From Bacteroidota bacterium (GTDB lineage: Bacteria > Bacteroidota > Bacteroidia > NS11-12g > UBA9320), in NCBI GenBank assembly GCA_002746305.1, contig NVWV01000012.1, forward strand, positions 1 through 64,000: 64,000 nucleotides of DNA, in the 5' to 3' direction. Below, piece by piece: positions 1 to 10,124 of this stretch. The notes under the pieces are model-generated. The model saw only the letters and a list, made by a program, of their open reading frames with translations, did not search any database and was not told the DNA's origin. Position numbers and translations under genes: made by a program. Each line of letters opens with the position of its first letter. Position 1 is the stretch's first letter.

Positions 1-1485
1 ATCTATTAAATCAAAACACGAATTAAATAATTCTTGTGCTTTTTTACTCGCTTCTTTTAGTAAGTCCAAAGAACCATCAGCACCTCCAAATGGAGCTCTT
101 GCCCATACTACACCCACAGTAAGTCGCTGAACAGCACCGGGTTCTAACAAGAACGGTCCTGAGGATTGTATAAATCGCCTATCACCAGGAGAGTTGCCTG
201 CAATTTTTTCCGTCCATTCTTCAGGATGATCTGGATCAGATAATCCGGGGAACATATAATTCGTCTTTGTACCATCAGGATGTAACATATCGTCTCCTGT
301 TCTCCACTTTCCTCGCAGGTAGTTATAGAAATCCGTTGCAATACCTGGGTTTCCGTTTACTGAGTTTGCATCATTATTGTAGTATACAAATTTGGACATT
401 CCAAGTTCTACTTTAGTCTCAATACCACCGATAATGGTATCAACAGTAGGACCTTCAAAGAAATCTACACCTACAGATGGAGGATTTAATCCATATCCCA
501 AAACTCCTTCGTCATTGTCGTCTCCATTGTAGCAAAATCCAAGAGATAATCCGACATCACAACCTACATAGTCGTCAGCAAAATTACCAAGATCCGCATC
601 TACCCATTGTCCAAAATATGTATTCTTTAGTACTTGAGCTCCTCTATTAACAATACTTGTTGTATAGAAGGTCATATCATTTACTTCATCATTGGTTTCA
701 AATGCAAAAGCGGTAGTCTGCATTTCTACTCCAATAGGTTCACCTTGGGTCTCTGAGTGAATATTCCCCTTATCATTATAAATCCACCACAACATTTGAT
801 CCGGCTGATCCTCTGGTAAGTTATCAATACTAAGTCCATTACAGTCTTCTCTTAAAATAGGATAATCTCCATTTTGAGGATCGTAATAACCGTCATTATC
901 TTTATCAAAAAAGGGTGCCAATGAAGCGGGTTGACCTCTTCTTCTACCCGGCCAGTTATCAATTTGCTCATCTGCCAAAACCCCTGACCCATTTTCTACA
1001 TGCTCGATAATCTTAGACCCATTTACCTTGTATATTTTATCCCATTGATCACAAGTTGATTTATTGGTTGTGTGCGTGTTCCCATCCAATGGACCTGGCC
1101 AAAAATCAGACCCTCTTTGACGATAGGTCATTGCAGCAAGTCGAAGATTACCAGCTATATCCAGACCTCCAATCCAAATAGCCCCTGCGTACAAACTGTT
1201 TTTTCGAATAGAGTTCAAATCGTCAATCTTTGGTATCTCATAACGTGCAGTACTTAAATCCCACCACATGTCTCCTCCATTTAATATCTTGGTTCTTACA
1301 TTGTTAATATCCAAATCTGCACTTTGTGTTGCAGGATCACAATCTGAACCAAATTTCATTGCTAATCGAGACCCATCACTCCTTGTCGTTCTTCTCTCAT
1401 CCTCATTTATGTTCTCCTTTGCGAGTATCACAACTGACAATAAGATGCCAGCTACCAACATTAGTTTTCTCATTTCTTTTTTCAT
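1..1485 (-). CDS. Secreted protein, probable T9SS client (C-terminus beyond window)
   Basis: An open frame of 495 codons runs from an ATG at 1485 to the left edge with no stop. The N-terminus (MKKEMRKLMLVAGILLSVV) is a signal peptide; a second in-frame Met lies 4 codons later. The body has patterns common in large Bacteroidota surface proteins: GGDMWWDL, YAGAIWIGGLD, a YDPQNGDYP motif near residue 200, and many Asp/Gly/Asn-rich stretches. Such proteins usually end in a T9SS sorting domain, but that end is outside the window, so T9SS export is inferred. The gene starts 29 bp after the TonB receptor at 1515-5279 and is probably cotranscribed with it, which suggests a surface partner of that receptor. 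Function unknown. Confidence 0.8.
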   Translation of the reverse strand, partial: MKKEMRKLMLVAGILLSVVILAKENINEDERRTTRSDGSRLAMKFGSDCDPATQSADLDINNVRTKILNGGDMWWDLSTARYEIPKIDDLNSIRKNSLYAGAIWIGGLDIAGNLRLAAMTYRQRGSDFWPGPLDGNTHTTNKSTCDQWDKIYKVNGSKIIEHVENGSGVLADEQIDNWPGRRRGQPASLAPFFDKDNDGYYDPQNGDYPILREDCNGLSIDNLPEDQPDQMLWWIYNDKGNIHSETQGEPIGVEMQTTAFAFETNDEVNDMTFYTTSIVNRGAQVLKNTYFGQWVDADLGNFADDYVGCDVGLSLGFCYNGDDNDEGVLGYGLNPPSVGVDFFEGPTVDTIIGGIETKVELGMSKFVYYNNDANSVNGNPGIATDFYNYLRGKWRTGDDMLHPDGTKTNYMFPGLSDPDHPEEWTEKIAGNSPGDRRFIQSSGPFLLEPGAVQRLTVGVVWARAPFGGADGSLDLLKEASKKAQELFNSCFDLID

Positions 1486-1514
1486 GTTTCTTTTCTCTAA
1501 TCTACGTTGCTATC

Positions 1515-4500
1515 TTAGAAATATACTCTTAATCCTATTCTTGTTAATCTTGGAATACTATATCTATAAGGGTTATCAACCTTGGCATTGTATAAATCAA
1601 TGTAAGACTGAGTATTCACCTCATTCGCTGCTTGTTGTTGACCTTGTGGCGAACTTAACCAACCGTCATTATCAGCTAAACCTGTAAAACCATATACACC
1701 CGTTATATTCTGGGTATTGAACAAATTCTGAACCCATAAAAATGCTTGCATTTCTATACTTTGTCTTCTGAACCGGTCTTTAGTATGCTTCTTTTTAATA
1801 CTAAAGTTTTTATTGAAATTAGCATCTACTTTAAACTGCCAAGGTAATCTAGAACCAAATGGATTCCCGTCTAAAGATTGTCGTGAAGCTGTACCAACAG
1901 CTACACTAGCTACAGGATTAATATAAGCAGAATAAGGCTCACCAGACTTCGTAGAAATGATAAAATTAGCACCCGCATTTTCCAATACCTTTTTATCAAA
2001 CCAGATTGGTCCGGTATAGTCATTTCCTCCTTTGAATCTGTAATCCAATATCGCTGTTATTTGATGACGCACATCTCTAGATGTAGGATACAGTGAACGT
2101 AAGTTCGGTAAGTTAGCTTGAATCAATGCTGCAGAAGAGTTTGCATTGGAACCTGTACCATCTGCAAATAATAACGAGTAGTTAAGTGTTAATGATGTTC
2201 TTCCCTGACTTCTAAGTTCATATTCCGCTCTAAAGTTTTTAATCGTCTCAAAATCTAGATTTTGGTAACTATTATAACTTATAGGGTACGATTGATTTAC
2301 TCTAACCAATGCATAATCACCTCTTGTTTCTCTATAAGAAGCAATAAGACTCAATGCTGAATTTCTTGATAACGTTTGTTTGAACCCAAGCTCATAACTA
2401 GTTGTTACACGAGGTTGAAGGTTCGCATTTGGCACTACAGCACCTTGATTTGCTTCTAAGTAGTAATAAGTGCTCACTGGTGCAAAAATCGCCCCGTTTT
2501 GAGGTCTTTGAGCTAACTTATCATAGTTGGCAAAGAACTGAGCCTCAGAGTTGATTGGGAATGAAAACCATACACGCGGCAACACGTTTATCACTGGCTC
2601 ATAATCTATAAATGATTCAGAAACGAGTCTTTCTTCCTCTTCTACCAAGAATGGTTGAATTCGACCACTACTAGAACCTTGTGCCAGTAAATCTGGATTA
2701 GCTAGTTCTACACCAGACTCATCGTACCAAGTAGCTCCATCTCTATATCCAAGTATTTGAGTAGGATTATCAATACTGTTTACATAAACAACATAATCAT
2801 CTCCAACTGTACCTGGCACATCGTAATTAGCTAATAAATTTTCACCTCTCTCTCCTGACGAGATATTTTTGATTTCGCCTGCAGAATAGGTTGGGAATAA
2901 AGAATATTGATCTTTTAGGCCAACTTGATTTGCATCATAACGTTCAACACGCACACCTAATCTCAAGATAAGATCCTTAAACTGGAACTTATCTTGTAAC
3001 CAGATTGCATTATAAATAGGAGCAAAAGAACCTAAATTCCTGTTTGCACTATCATTGGTAAAATCAGTAAATGAGAACGCCTTTCTAGTTCTATTGCCTA
3101 AGTAGTCATACCCATAGTATCCAACAAACGAATTCCCATTGTTCCAAAGGTCATCTGCACTAAACAAATCCAAACTAAAAGTACTTGGATCAAGACTATT
3201 AATATCGATATAACTAGCTTCATTGTATAATTGTCCGTTTACATCTCTCTGTCCACCAGCAATTAATTTTGCTCTAAGATTTTTATCAAACTGAGATTGT
3301 TGATCGCTATCAATTCGTTGATTATAGCTAACCGTATCAGTAAATGTACCTTGATTATCATATGAATGAATCCCACCAAGTACAAAACCATTTTCTGTTA
3401 CTGTTTCAAAGTTTTGATTATGTCGGTTAGTAAGTAGTGGCATAAGCGTCCATAATCGACCAGCACTTAAACCCCAATTACTAAAGAACGTTTGCTCAAA
3501 GTACATTCCAAATTGTAAATCGTGCGTATTTTCCAAATTAAGAATAGCCTCACCTTGTGCATATGCAGCAGCTCGTTCATTTTGGCTTTTACTATAACCG
3601 GTAGCTCCAGTACCTGGATTAGACCACAATGAGTAAGTTAATGATGGTGTAAATCCATTTAACAATCCCAAACCTTGCTGTATTTGAAAATCAGAACGAA
3701 CTGTGCTCCCATTTGCTTCTGCATTATTAAAGAAACTCTGAGTATATCTAGATCTTAATTCATTCTTGTCACTCGCCTCAAATGTTATTTCTTGATTACC
3801 GAATCCTGCTAAATTAAAATACCCTTGTCTCGCAACCGTATCACCATTTTGGTCCACAAATTGTGTTAAATCATTTACGTATTGATAAAATGGCGTTCTA
3901 AATGAAGTGAACCTACCAACATATCCATAGTCGAAAAAGTTAAGACCGTGATTTGAGTTTTGAGTTTCTCTCCACTCACTCTGGTAGTCTAATCTCAAAT
4001 TATAAAAGGCATCTGAGAAAAGAGCTTTCTTCTTCTCTTTATCATCCTCACTTGTTTCACCAAGTCTCTGTGTAAACTTAACATACGTACGAAGTGTTTG
4101 ATTAGTTGAGTTACTGTATTCCTTGTAGTTCAACAAACTCTGAGTATATCCCCAGTTATTGCCATTGGATTGGTTAAAACTTCCAAATAAGGTCAGTGAC
4201 GAATTTTTATTTGGTAAATACTCTAATTTACCTTGTGCATTTCCAAAATATCGTGCAACATTTTTTCTAGCCTTGCTAAATTCTAAATCATCAGCAGTTA
4301 AAAGTAAACTTCTATATACATTTCCTGGACCATTCGGATTTTCAATTACCGGACTTGCTTCTATCTCAGCAAGAGCTTCATCGTTAACAGTATAAAAACC
4401 TCCATAACCTGGGCTTGCATCTGCCGCATAGTTTAAGTTGGCTGCCATCTGATATCCTAAAGCCACATATTCCTTTTCTCCTCCTCCTTTGTTCTTTATC

Positions 4501-5279
4501 CAAAGTGGACCAACAGAAGAAAATTCAACTTGATTATAATGATAAGAATCAAAAGGACTTGAGGATATCACTTCAAAACTTCTACTCTTGAATCTACTAG
4601 GTCCTTTTGTTGTAATACTAATAGCACCACCTGTAAAATCACCATACTGAGCGGGGATACCGGATTGTATAATATCAATTTGCCCTTGAGCTGATTGAGG
4701 AACACTACTACTTCCTACTACACGCACACCATCTACATAATAAGCGGTACCGTCCGTTCTACTACCCAAGAAGGAAATACCTCCACCTGCAGTTTGGTTA
4801 ACTGCTGAAGATGTTGCAGCTATAGCATTTAAACTTCGAGTAGGTAATTTAGTAAGATCAGAACTAGTCAATGTCCTAGAGTTCTTATCCTTTTCAATAA
4901 GTGGCTTACCTGCTCGAACAATAATTGTTTTTAACTTTTCTGTACCATCAGCTCCAGCTTGACTCATTTCAATGTTCATGTACTTGGTACTGTTAGCAGA
5001 TACTTCTATATCCGTAACCTTTTTGTCACTATAGTCCAAGTACTTTACTGTAACGACATACGTTCCAGGATCAAGTGCGTTAATTACATACTTTCCATTT
5101 TCATCAGTATATGCACCGCCTTTTCTAATTCCATCTTTTTCAAGTAGAATAGTGGCATATGCAATTGGAGCCTTTGTTTTACTATCTGTAACCTTACCTT
5201 GTATCTTTCCAAAATTAGATTGGGCATACAGGCTGGTTGCAAATAAACAGGCAAATAATACAGTAAGTGTTTTCTTCAT
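1515..5279 (-). CDS. TonB-dependent outer-membrane receptor
   Basis: This 1254-residue protein has a signal peptide (MKKTLTVLFACLFATSLYAQ), a CarboxypepD_reg-like beta-sandwich at about residues 25-110 (GKVTDSKTKAPIAYATILLE), a plug domain at about 130-235 (YYVDGVRVVG, IPAQYGDFTGGAISITTKG) and a long beta-barrel ending in Phe (RIGLRVYF), typical of outer-membrane proteins. The family imports ligands across the outer membrane using TonB-ExbBD energy. There is no SusD-like gene beside it, so it is not a classic polysaccharide locus; the ligand is unknown. It is a paralog of the receptor at 6358-9963: both share FGSRLPW, the YSL[FY]P...AGE stretch and an [AS]ADxLWNNGxx[YF]V segment. It probably forms an operon with the secreted protein downstream. 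Confidence 0.92.
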   Translation of the reverse strand: MKKTLTVLFACLFATSLYAQSNFGKIQGKVTDSKTKAPIAYATILLEKDGIRKGGAYTDENGKYVINALDPGTYVVTVKYLDYSDKKVTDIEVSANSTKYMNIEMSQAGADGTEKLKTIIVRAGKPLIEKDKNSRTLTSSDLTKLPTRSLNAIAATSSAVNQTAGGGISFLGSRTDGTAYYVDGVRVVGSSSVPQSAQGQIDIIQSGIPAQYGDFTGGAISITTKGPSRFKSRSFEVISSSPFDSYHYNQVEFSSVGPLWIKNKGGGEKEYVALGYQMAANLNYAADASPGYGGFYTVNDEALAEIEASPVIENPNGPGNVYRSLLLTADDLEFSKARKNVARYFGNAQGKLEYLPNKNSSLTLFGSFNQSNGNNWGYTQSLLNYKEYSNSTNQTLRTYVKFTQRLGETSEDDKEKKKALFSDAFYNLRLDYQSEWRETQNSNHGLNFFDYGYVGRFTSFRTPFYQYVNDLTQFVDQNGDTVARQGYFNLAGFGNQEITFEASDKNELRSRYTQSFFNNAEANGSTVRSDFQIQQGLGLLNGFTPSLTYSLWSNPGTGATGYSKSQNERAAAYAQGEAILNLENTHDLQFGMYFEQTFFSNWGLSAGRLWTLMPLLTNRHNQNFETVTENGFVLGGIHSYDNQGTFTDTVSYNQRIDSDQQSQFDKNLRAKLIAGGQRDVNGQLYNEASYIDINSLDPSTFSLDLFSADDLWNNGNSFVGYYGYDYLGNRTRKAFSFTDFTNDSANRNLGSFAPIYNAIWLQDKFQFKDLILRLGVRVERYDANQVGLKDQYSLFPTYSAGEIKNISSGERGENLLANYDVPGTVGDDYVVYVNSIDNPTQILGYRDGATWYDESGVELANPDLLAQGSSSGRIQPFLVEEEERLVSESFIDYEPVINVLPRVWFSFPINSEAQFFANYDKLAQRPQNGAIFAPVSTYYYLEANQGAVVPNANLQPRVTTSYELGFKQTLSRNSALSLIASYRETRGDYALVRVNQSYPISYNSYQNLDFETIKNFRAEYELRSQGRTSLTLNYSLLFADGTGSNANSSAALIQANLPNLRSLYPTSRDVRHQITAILDYRFKGGNDYTGPIWFDKKVLENAGANFIISTKSGEPYSAYINPVASVAVGTASRQSLDGNPFGSRLPWQFKVDANFNKNFSIKKKHTKDRFRRQSIEMQAFLWVQNLFNTQNITGVYGFTGLADNDGWLSSPQGQQQAANEVNTQSYIDLYNAKVDNPYRYSIPRLTRIGLRVYF

Positions 5280-5365
5280 ATACTTTGCTTTTACACGTTT
5301 TTTCGAACTTCAATATTTGCTATAAAAATGCAATTATTCAAATTAATTTTACTTAAGGTCTACTT

Positions 5366-6319
5366 TCAGTTAACAAGCGGGTTAATATTAACCCAATTAA
5401 TAATTTTTTCAGCCAGAACATTTGCAAGTCCTAGATAAGAGTCTTTTGTCAAGCCTCCGATATGCGGAGTGATTATAACTCTCTCATTATCAGTCAAAAA
5501 ATCAAATTCAAGCTTTTCCTTGACACTCAATTTGTTTAACTTTTCATTGGGTAACACATCCAATGCTGCCCCTTTAATCTTACCACTTCGAAGACCAGAA
5601 ATAACATCAACAATATTTACCACTTCCCCTCTTGCAAGATTTAGTAAAAAAAATGGTTTACACACCTTTTCAATAAATGTGGAATCTACCATCTCCTTAG
5701 AATACCTGTTCAGCGGTACATGTAGAGTGATAATATCAGACTCTACTTGCAATTCTTCTAGACTTACTTCCTCAACGATAGAGTTACCGAAACTCTTTAC
5801 AAATTTGTCATACGCCACGACCTTGCAACCAAAAGATGATAACTTATTAGCTAATGTGGATCCAACATTGCCATATCCTATGATTCCTACAGTCATATTT
5901 TTAAGCTCAACTCCCTGATTACCTTTTCGGTCCCATAGACCCATCTGGACCTCATTAGTTGCTTTATAGATATTGGATAGCATTCCTAATATCATACCAA
6001 CAGTTTGTTCTGCTACTGCATTTCTATTCCCTTCTGGAGCATTCATACATTCTATCCCCTTGGTTTTGGCATATGTCACATCAATATTGTCCATTCCTGA
6101 ACCTAATCGACCTATAAATTCCAATGTATCTGCCTTATCTATCCAACTCTTGTCAAAAACCAACTTACTTCTAAGAACTAGAATAGTCACTCCAGATAAA
6201 TTCTCTTCCAAATCACCTATACTAATAGATGGCAGGTAAGTAACATCATGCTCTGCTAATTTATCAAGCAAGATAGGATGAACTTCATCTATAATTAATA
6301 TGTGGTGACGTTTACTCAT
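5366..6319 (-). CDS. D-2-hydroxyacid dehydrogenase (phosphoglycerate dehydrogenase-like)
   Basis: This 317-residue cytoplasmic protein has the two-lobed D-isomer-specific 2-hydroxyacid dehydrogenase fold. Visible features are the NAD-binding glycine motif GIIGYGNVGSTLANKL (about residues 144-159), the Arg-bearing NLARGEVV segment, LDVLPNEK with the catalytic Glu, and the catalytic His in ITPHIGG near residue 288. The length fits the minimal SerA/glyoxylate reductase class without an ACT domain. No serC or serB is adjacent; the gene sits between two paralogous TonB receptors, so 3-phosphoglycerate as substrate is only the commonest assignment. A CATATTTG box, close to the phylum's -7 element, lies about 13 bases before the ATG. 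Confidence 0.85.
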   Translation of the reverse strand: MSKRHHILIIDEVHPILLDKLAEHDVTYLPSISIGDLEENLSGVTILVLRSKLVFDKSWIDKADTLEFIGRLGSGMDNIDVTYAKTKGIECMNAPEGNRNAVAEQTVGMILGMLSNIYKATNEVQMGLWDRKGNQGVELKNMTVGIIGYGNVGSTLANKLSSFGCKVVAYDKFVKSFGNSIVEEVSLEELQVESDIITLHVPLNRYSKEMVDSTFIEKVCKPFFLLNLARGEVVNIVDVISGLRSGKIKGAALDVLPNEKLNKLSVKEKLEFDFLTDNERVIITPHIGGLTKDSYLGLANVLAEKIINWVNINPLVN

Positions 6320-6357
6320 TTTTCAGGTACAAATATGTCTTTTAAACTTTATCTTAT

Positions 6358-9300
6358 TTAAAATGATGTCCGTATACTTAAACTTACCATTCTTGGTGCT
6401 CCAAAATTATTTGGATTATTTTGCTTCAAGCTATAGTAATTTACAAATGACTGAGCATTTAGTTCATTTCTCACACGTTGCTCTCCTTGTGGTGATGCAA
6501 GATAACCGTCATCAGACGCTGAGTTAGAGAAGGCATACACATTATAAATGTTTGTTAGGTTAAAGAGATTTCTTACATTCAATTGGAAGACTACAGGCTT
6601 ATTGCTGACCAATAAAGCTTTGCTCAATGATAAGTCTATTGAAGAGTTCCAAGGTAACCTTGAACCAAATGGATTCCCTTTTATTTGACTTCTGCTTGCA
6701 GTTCCTAAGTTTTGAGCTTCGGGAATAGCTGTAACCAGTGCTGTATATGGAGTTCCTGATTGCGTTCTAGCAAATATGTTTAGTCTCATATTTTTAAAGA
6801 TTGACTTCTTACCCTTAACAAATGAATCCAAAGCCATATTTACGTTCACGTTGAACTTATGTCTTATATCATACTCTAAAGGGTAGATACTTCGCAAGTT
6901 TGGTTGATTTGCTTGAATTAATGCGGCGGCTGAATTTGCATTAGAGCCTGTTCCATCTGCAAACTGTAAAAGATAGTTTGCTCTAATATTAATACTTGGT
7001 AGACTTATTTCATAATCACCTCCAAATGATTTGATGGTTGAAAAATCAAGGTTACTGTAGGTGATATAACTTCTGGGATAAGCTTGATCGATGCTCACCA
7101 AATTAATATCTCCTTTTACCTCAGCATACCCTGCACGTATATTTAATTTACCTCTCTTACCTACAAGCTGTTTAAATCCTAATTGGTAATCTGTTCTTTT
7201 GGAAGCTTTAAGATTTGGATTTGGAAGTAAGGTTGAACTGGAATTTTCTAAATAATAGTAGGTATTGATAGGAGCAAACGATTGTCCAAAATTGGGCCTT
7301 TGAGCAAACTTGTCGTAATAAGCATAGAATAATGCTGTATTACTTATAGGGAATGAAAACGATAGTCTAGGAAGCACAATAATTTCAGGACTATAATCTT
7401 CAAAAGACTCCTTACTAAGTCTCTGATTGGATGGATCTACTAAGTATGGTTGGATTACTCCTTTGGATGTCCTGATACGAATGGCCTCTGCACTGGATAA
7501 TTGAACACCGCTCTCATCATACCAAGTACTTCCTTCTCTATATCCTAAGATTTCAGTTGGGTTACTAAAATCATTTACGTAAACCGCTGCGTCATCTGAA
7601 ATTGTGGAGGGGTGAACTACTAATTGTCCGGCTATATCTGAAACTTCACCTGCTGTCTTTACTGGATATAAGGAATATGGATCCTTTAGTACTTGTTGGT
7701 TGGCATCAAATCTCTCCACTCTTAAACCTGCTCTTATCTTAATCTTTTCAAGGACAAATTTGTCTTGGAACCACAGTGCCGAATAATTGGGATTATATGC
7801 ATTTATGAACCTATCAGATTCATTATTTAGAAAGTCATTAAGCCCTTTTCTTCCCTTCAAAAGTTTACCAGTATGATCGTAACCAGCATATGAAACATAG
7901 TTATCACCATTGTTCCATAATTCATCAGCACTAAACATATTGATATTAAGTTGGCTCGGGTCAATACTATTTACATCAATAAAATGAGCTCCACCTGTTG
8001 TATATCCGTTATCTGATTCCACCAAGTTACGTAAACTCTGATCAAACTGGGTTTGTCTATTTCCATCTACTAAATAGTTGTATGAAACACTATCTGTAAA
8101 ACCACCTTTACTATCATAACTAAGAATGGGATTGCTATAATCAAAGGATGTGAATTGGGTGTTTAATAACTGAGGCATCAACCTCCATAGCGAATTCGCA
8201 TTCAATGAATAGAATGACCTTTTTCTTTGCTCAAATAAAGTCCCAATCTGTATATCGTGCTGCTTCTCTAATTCCCTACTGGGATTCATGGATAGATTAA
8301 CAATAGCTTTAAAACTGCCTTTTTGAATGTCACTTTTGCTATAATTACTCAAAATTGTTCCTGGAGCATACCACATACCATTAATTGCTGTAGGATTCTG
8401 ACCATTTAAAACACCTTGTGCCTGGAGTAACTCGTCCAAGGTAGAAATATCTCCACCGTCCATAGCACTTCGTGTAAGAGAAGCTCTGAGAGCATTACCT
8501 TCTCCTTCTGTAAAACTCAAATCTGTGTCTTGATAACCTTGTAGTTCATGATAGCCATGAATAACAACCTGTTCTCCATTTTGGTCTGTAATCACTTTTG
8601 TATCATCAATGAAAGTATATAAATCCTCTCCTTTACTCTCAAATTTACCAACGTGACCATAACTAAAGATATCATCCCCATGAATGGGATCCACCGTTTT
8701 AGAATTTACTCTTTGGTAATCCGCTATAAGAAGATAATTAATTTTACTAAAAAGAGTAGAGTCGTATATTGGTTCTCCTTTTGAGTCATACGGCCTCTTA
8801 AGTATATGCAGAACTTGAGCATTTATCTTCCCCGTGATGGATGTATTAAGAGGATTGTGATTTGCGTTTAACAAGCTATTGCTAAATGAAAACTGATGTT
8901 GTCTTACATATTGTATGGATGGGCTAACCCTGAAAACAACGTTTCGCGAAGGTTTTAACGAAAATTCAGAGGATGCAAACAAATTGTTGGACGACGTATT
9001 TTCTTTTGACTTCACACTAACAAAATCATCTTCTATATAGCCATTGGATGATGGCAGTTCTAAGCCATTAGATGTAGTACTAAACGGCGTGTTTAACAAG
9101 TCAAGTTTTGCCTGATCTGATAGCTTAAACATTTGTATGGAAGCTGGATTAGCATCCTTTTTATAATCGGCGAATAACGAGAGTGTTATTGCTATTTTGG
9201 TCTGTCCATCTTCCACTTTCAGAGGTTTATACCAAAATGTCTCAATTGCATTTTGGTGGTATGCGTTAAAAGGGCTTGAACTTCTCAATAGCAGTCTACG

Positions 9301-9963
9301 AATGCTGACTGTATCTAAAAAGTCGTTTGTTGTATATTCAATAGCTCCTCCGACAAAGTCTCCATATGCAGCAGACACCCCAGATGATATCACCTTTACT
9401 TCACCTAAATTAAAGGTTGTTGGGTCCACTGCACCTATTTGTATTGAACCATTTTTTATAATCCCCAATTGTCCTAGTCTTGCACTTCCGCCTTGAAGCC
9501 TCCCATTCCTATTTGTTAAACTGGGATCTAAACCTGCAATTGCTGTAATGGATTCATAGGGACTATCAATAACATCTTCGCCAGTCTTCGGCTTTTTTCT
9601 CTCTATTTGTGTTCCTGTCGCAATAGCAGGTCCTATTGCATGAGCTGTTGGGCTCAAATTAAACTTAACGTACTTTGAGTCTCCTGCTGAGACATAAATT
9701 TTCTGTTCATGTGATCTAAACCCACTTGACTTTGCTAGAAGCGTGTACTCTCCGGAACTTAACTCGGAAAATATAAAACTTCCTTTCTCATCTACATAAA
9801 CAGCGTTCACTTTGACTGATCCTTTTTTCAATTCAACATAGGCCACTGATGAAGATGGTGTACCGTCTTCAAGTATTTTTCCTCGTATATCAGAAAACTG
9901 GGCGAATAGAGATGTTTGGATGAGGAGTAGCGTAACAGTAATTAATTGGTATTTTCTTAGCAT
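6358..9963 (-). CDS. TonB-dependent outer-membrane receptor (paralog)
   Basis: This 1201-residue protein starts with a signal peptide (MLRKYQLITVTLLLIQTSLFAQ), followed by a CarboxypepD_reg-like domain (GKILEDGTPSSSVAYVELKKG), a degenerate plug (GVSAAYGDFVGGAIEYTTND, about residues 195-215) and a barrel ending in SLSIRTSF. Barrel segments match the receptor at 1515-5279 almost motif for motif (GNPFGSRLPW, NSAAALIQANQPNLRSIYP), so the two arose by duplication and then diverged. The plug lacks the usual YxVDG strand seen in its paralog (YYVDGV), having KNGSIQIGAVD instead. Its ligand is unknown. The dehydrogenase gene follows 38 bp downstream on the same strand. Confidence 0.9.
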   Translation of the reverse strand: MLRKYQLITVTLLLIQTSLFAQFSDIRGKILEDGTPSSSVAYVELKKGSVKVNAVYVDEKGSFIFSELSSGEYTLLAKSSGFRSHEQKIYVSAGDSKYVKFNLSPTAHAIGPAIATGTQIERKKPKTGEDVIDSPYESITAIAGLDPSLTNRNGRLQGGSARLGQLGIIKNGSIQIGAVDPTTFNLGEVKVISSGVSAAYGDFVGGAIEYTTNDFLDTVSIRRLLLRSSSPFNAYHQNAIETFWYKPLKVEDGQTKIAITLSLFADYKKDANPASIQMFKLSDQAKLDLLNTPFSTTSNGLELPSSNGYIEDDFVSVKSKENTSSNNLFASSEFSLKPSRNVVFRVSPSIQYVRQHQFSFSNSLLNANHNPLNTSITGKINAQVLHILKRPYDSKGEPIYDSTLFSKINYLLIADYQRVNSKTVDPIHGDDIFSYGHVGKFESKGEDLYTFIDDTKVITDQNGEQVVIHGYHELQGYQDTDLSFTEGEGNALRASLTRSAMDGGDISTLDELLQAQGVLNGQNPTAINGMWYAPGTILSNYSKSDIQKGSFKAIVNLSMNPSRELEKQHDIQIGTLFEQRKRSFYSLNANSLWRLMPQLLNTQFTSFDYSNPILSYDSKGGFTDSVSYNYLVDGNRQTQFDQSLRNLVESDNGYTTGGAHFIDVNSIDPSQLNINMFSADELWNNGDNYVSYAGYDHTGKLLKGRKGLNDFLNNESDRFINAYNPNYSALWFQDKFVLEKIKIRAGLRVERFDANQQVLKDPYSLYPVKTAGEVSDIAGQLVVHPSTISDDAAVYVNDFSNPTEILGYREGSTWYDESGVQLSSAEAIRIRTSKGVIQPYLVDPSNQRLSKESFEDYSPEIIVLPRLSFSFPISNTALFYAYYDKFAQRPNFGQSFAPINTYYYLENSSSTLLPNPNLKASKRTDYQLGFKQLVGKRGKLNIRAGYAEVKGDINLVSIDQAYPRSYITYSNLDFSTIKSFGGDYEISLPSINIRANYLLQFADGTGSNANSAAALIQANQPNLRSIYPLEYDIRHKFNVNVNMALDSFVKGKKSIFKNMRLNIFARTQSGTPYTALVTAIPEAQNLGTASRSQIKGNPFGSRLPWNSSIDLSLSKALLVSNKPVVFQLNVRNLFNLTNIYNVYAFSNSASDDGYLASPQGEQRVRNELNAQSFVNYYSLKQNNPNNFGAPRMVSLSIRTSF

Positions 9964-10124
9964 AATTCTTGATTTGTTTATTGCTAAGTTCGGGAAGTTT
10001 TTAGGAAAATCTGACCTTGTTTTGACAAGAGGAATACTTCAATTCATCACTGTCAATTTGCAGTTTAGGAACGCAAAAGTCTCCCTTTTATCAACTGAGA
10101 AATACCAGTTCTGTTAAAAACAAG

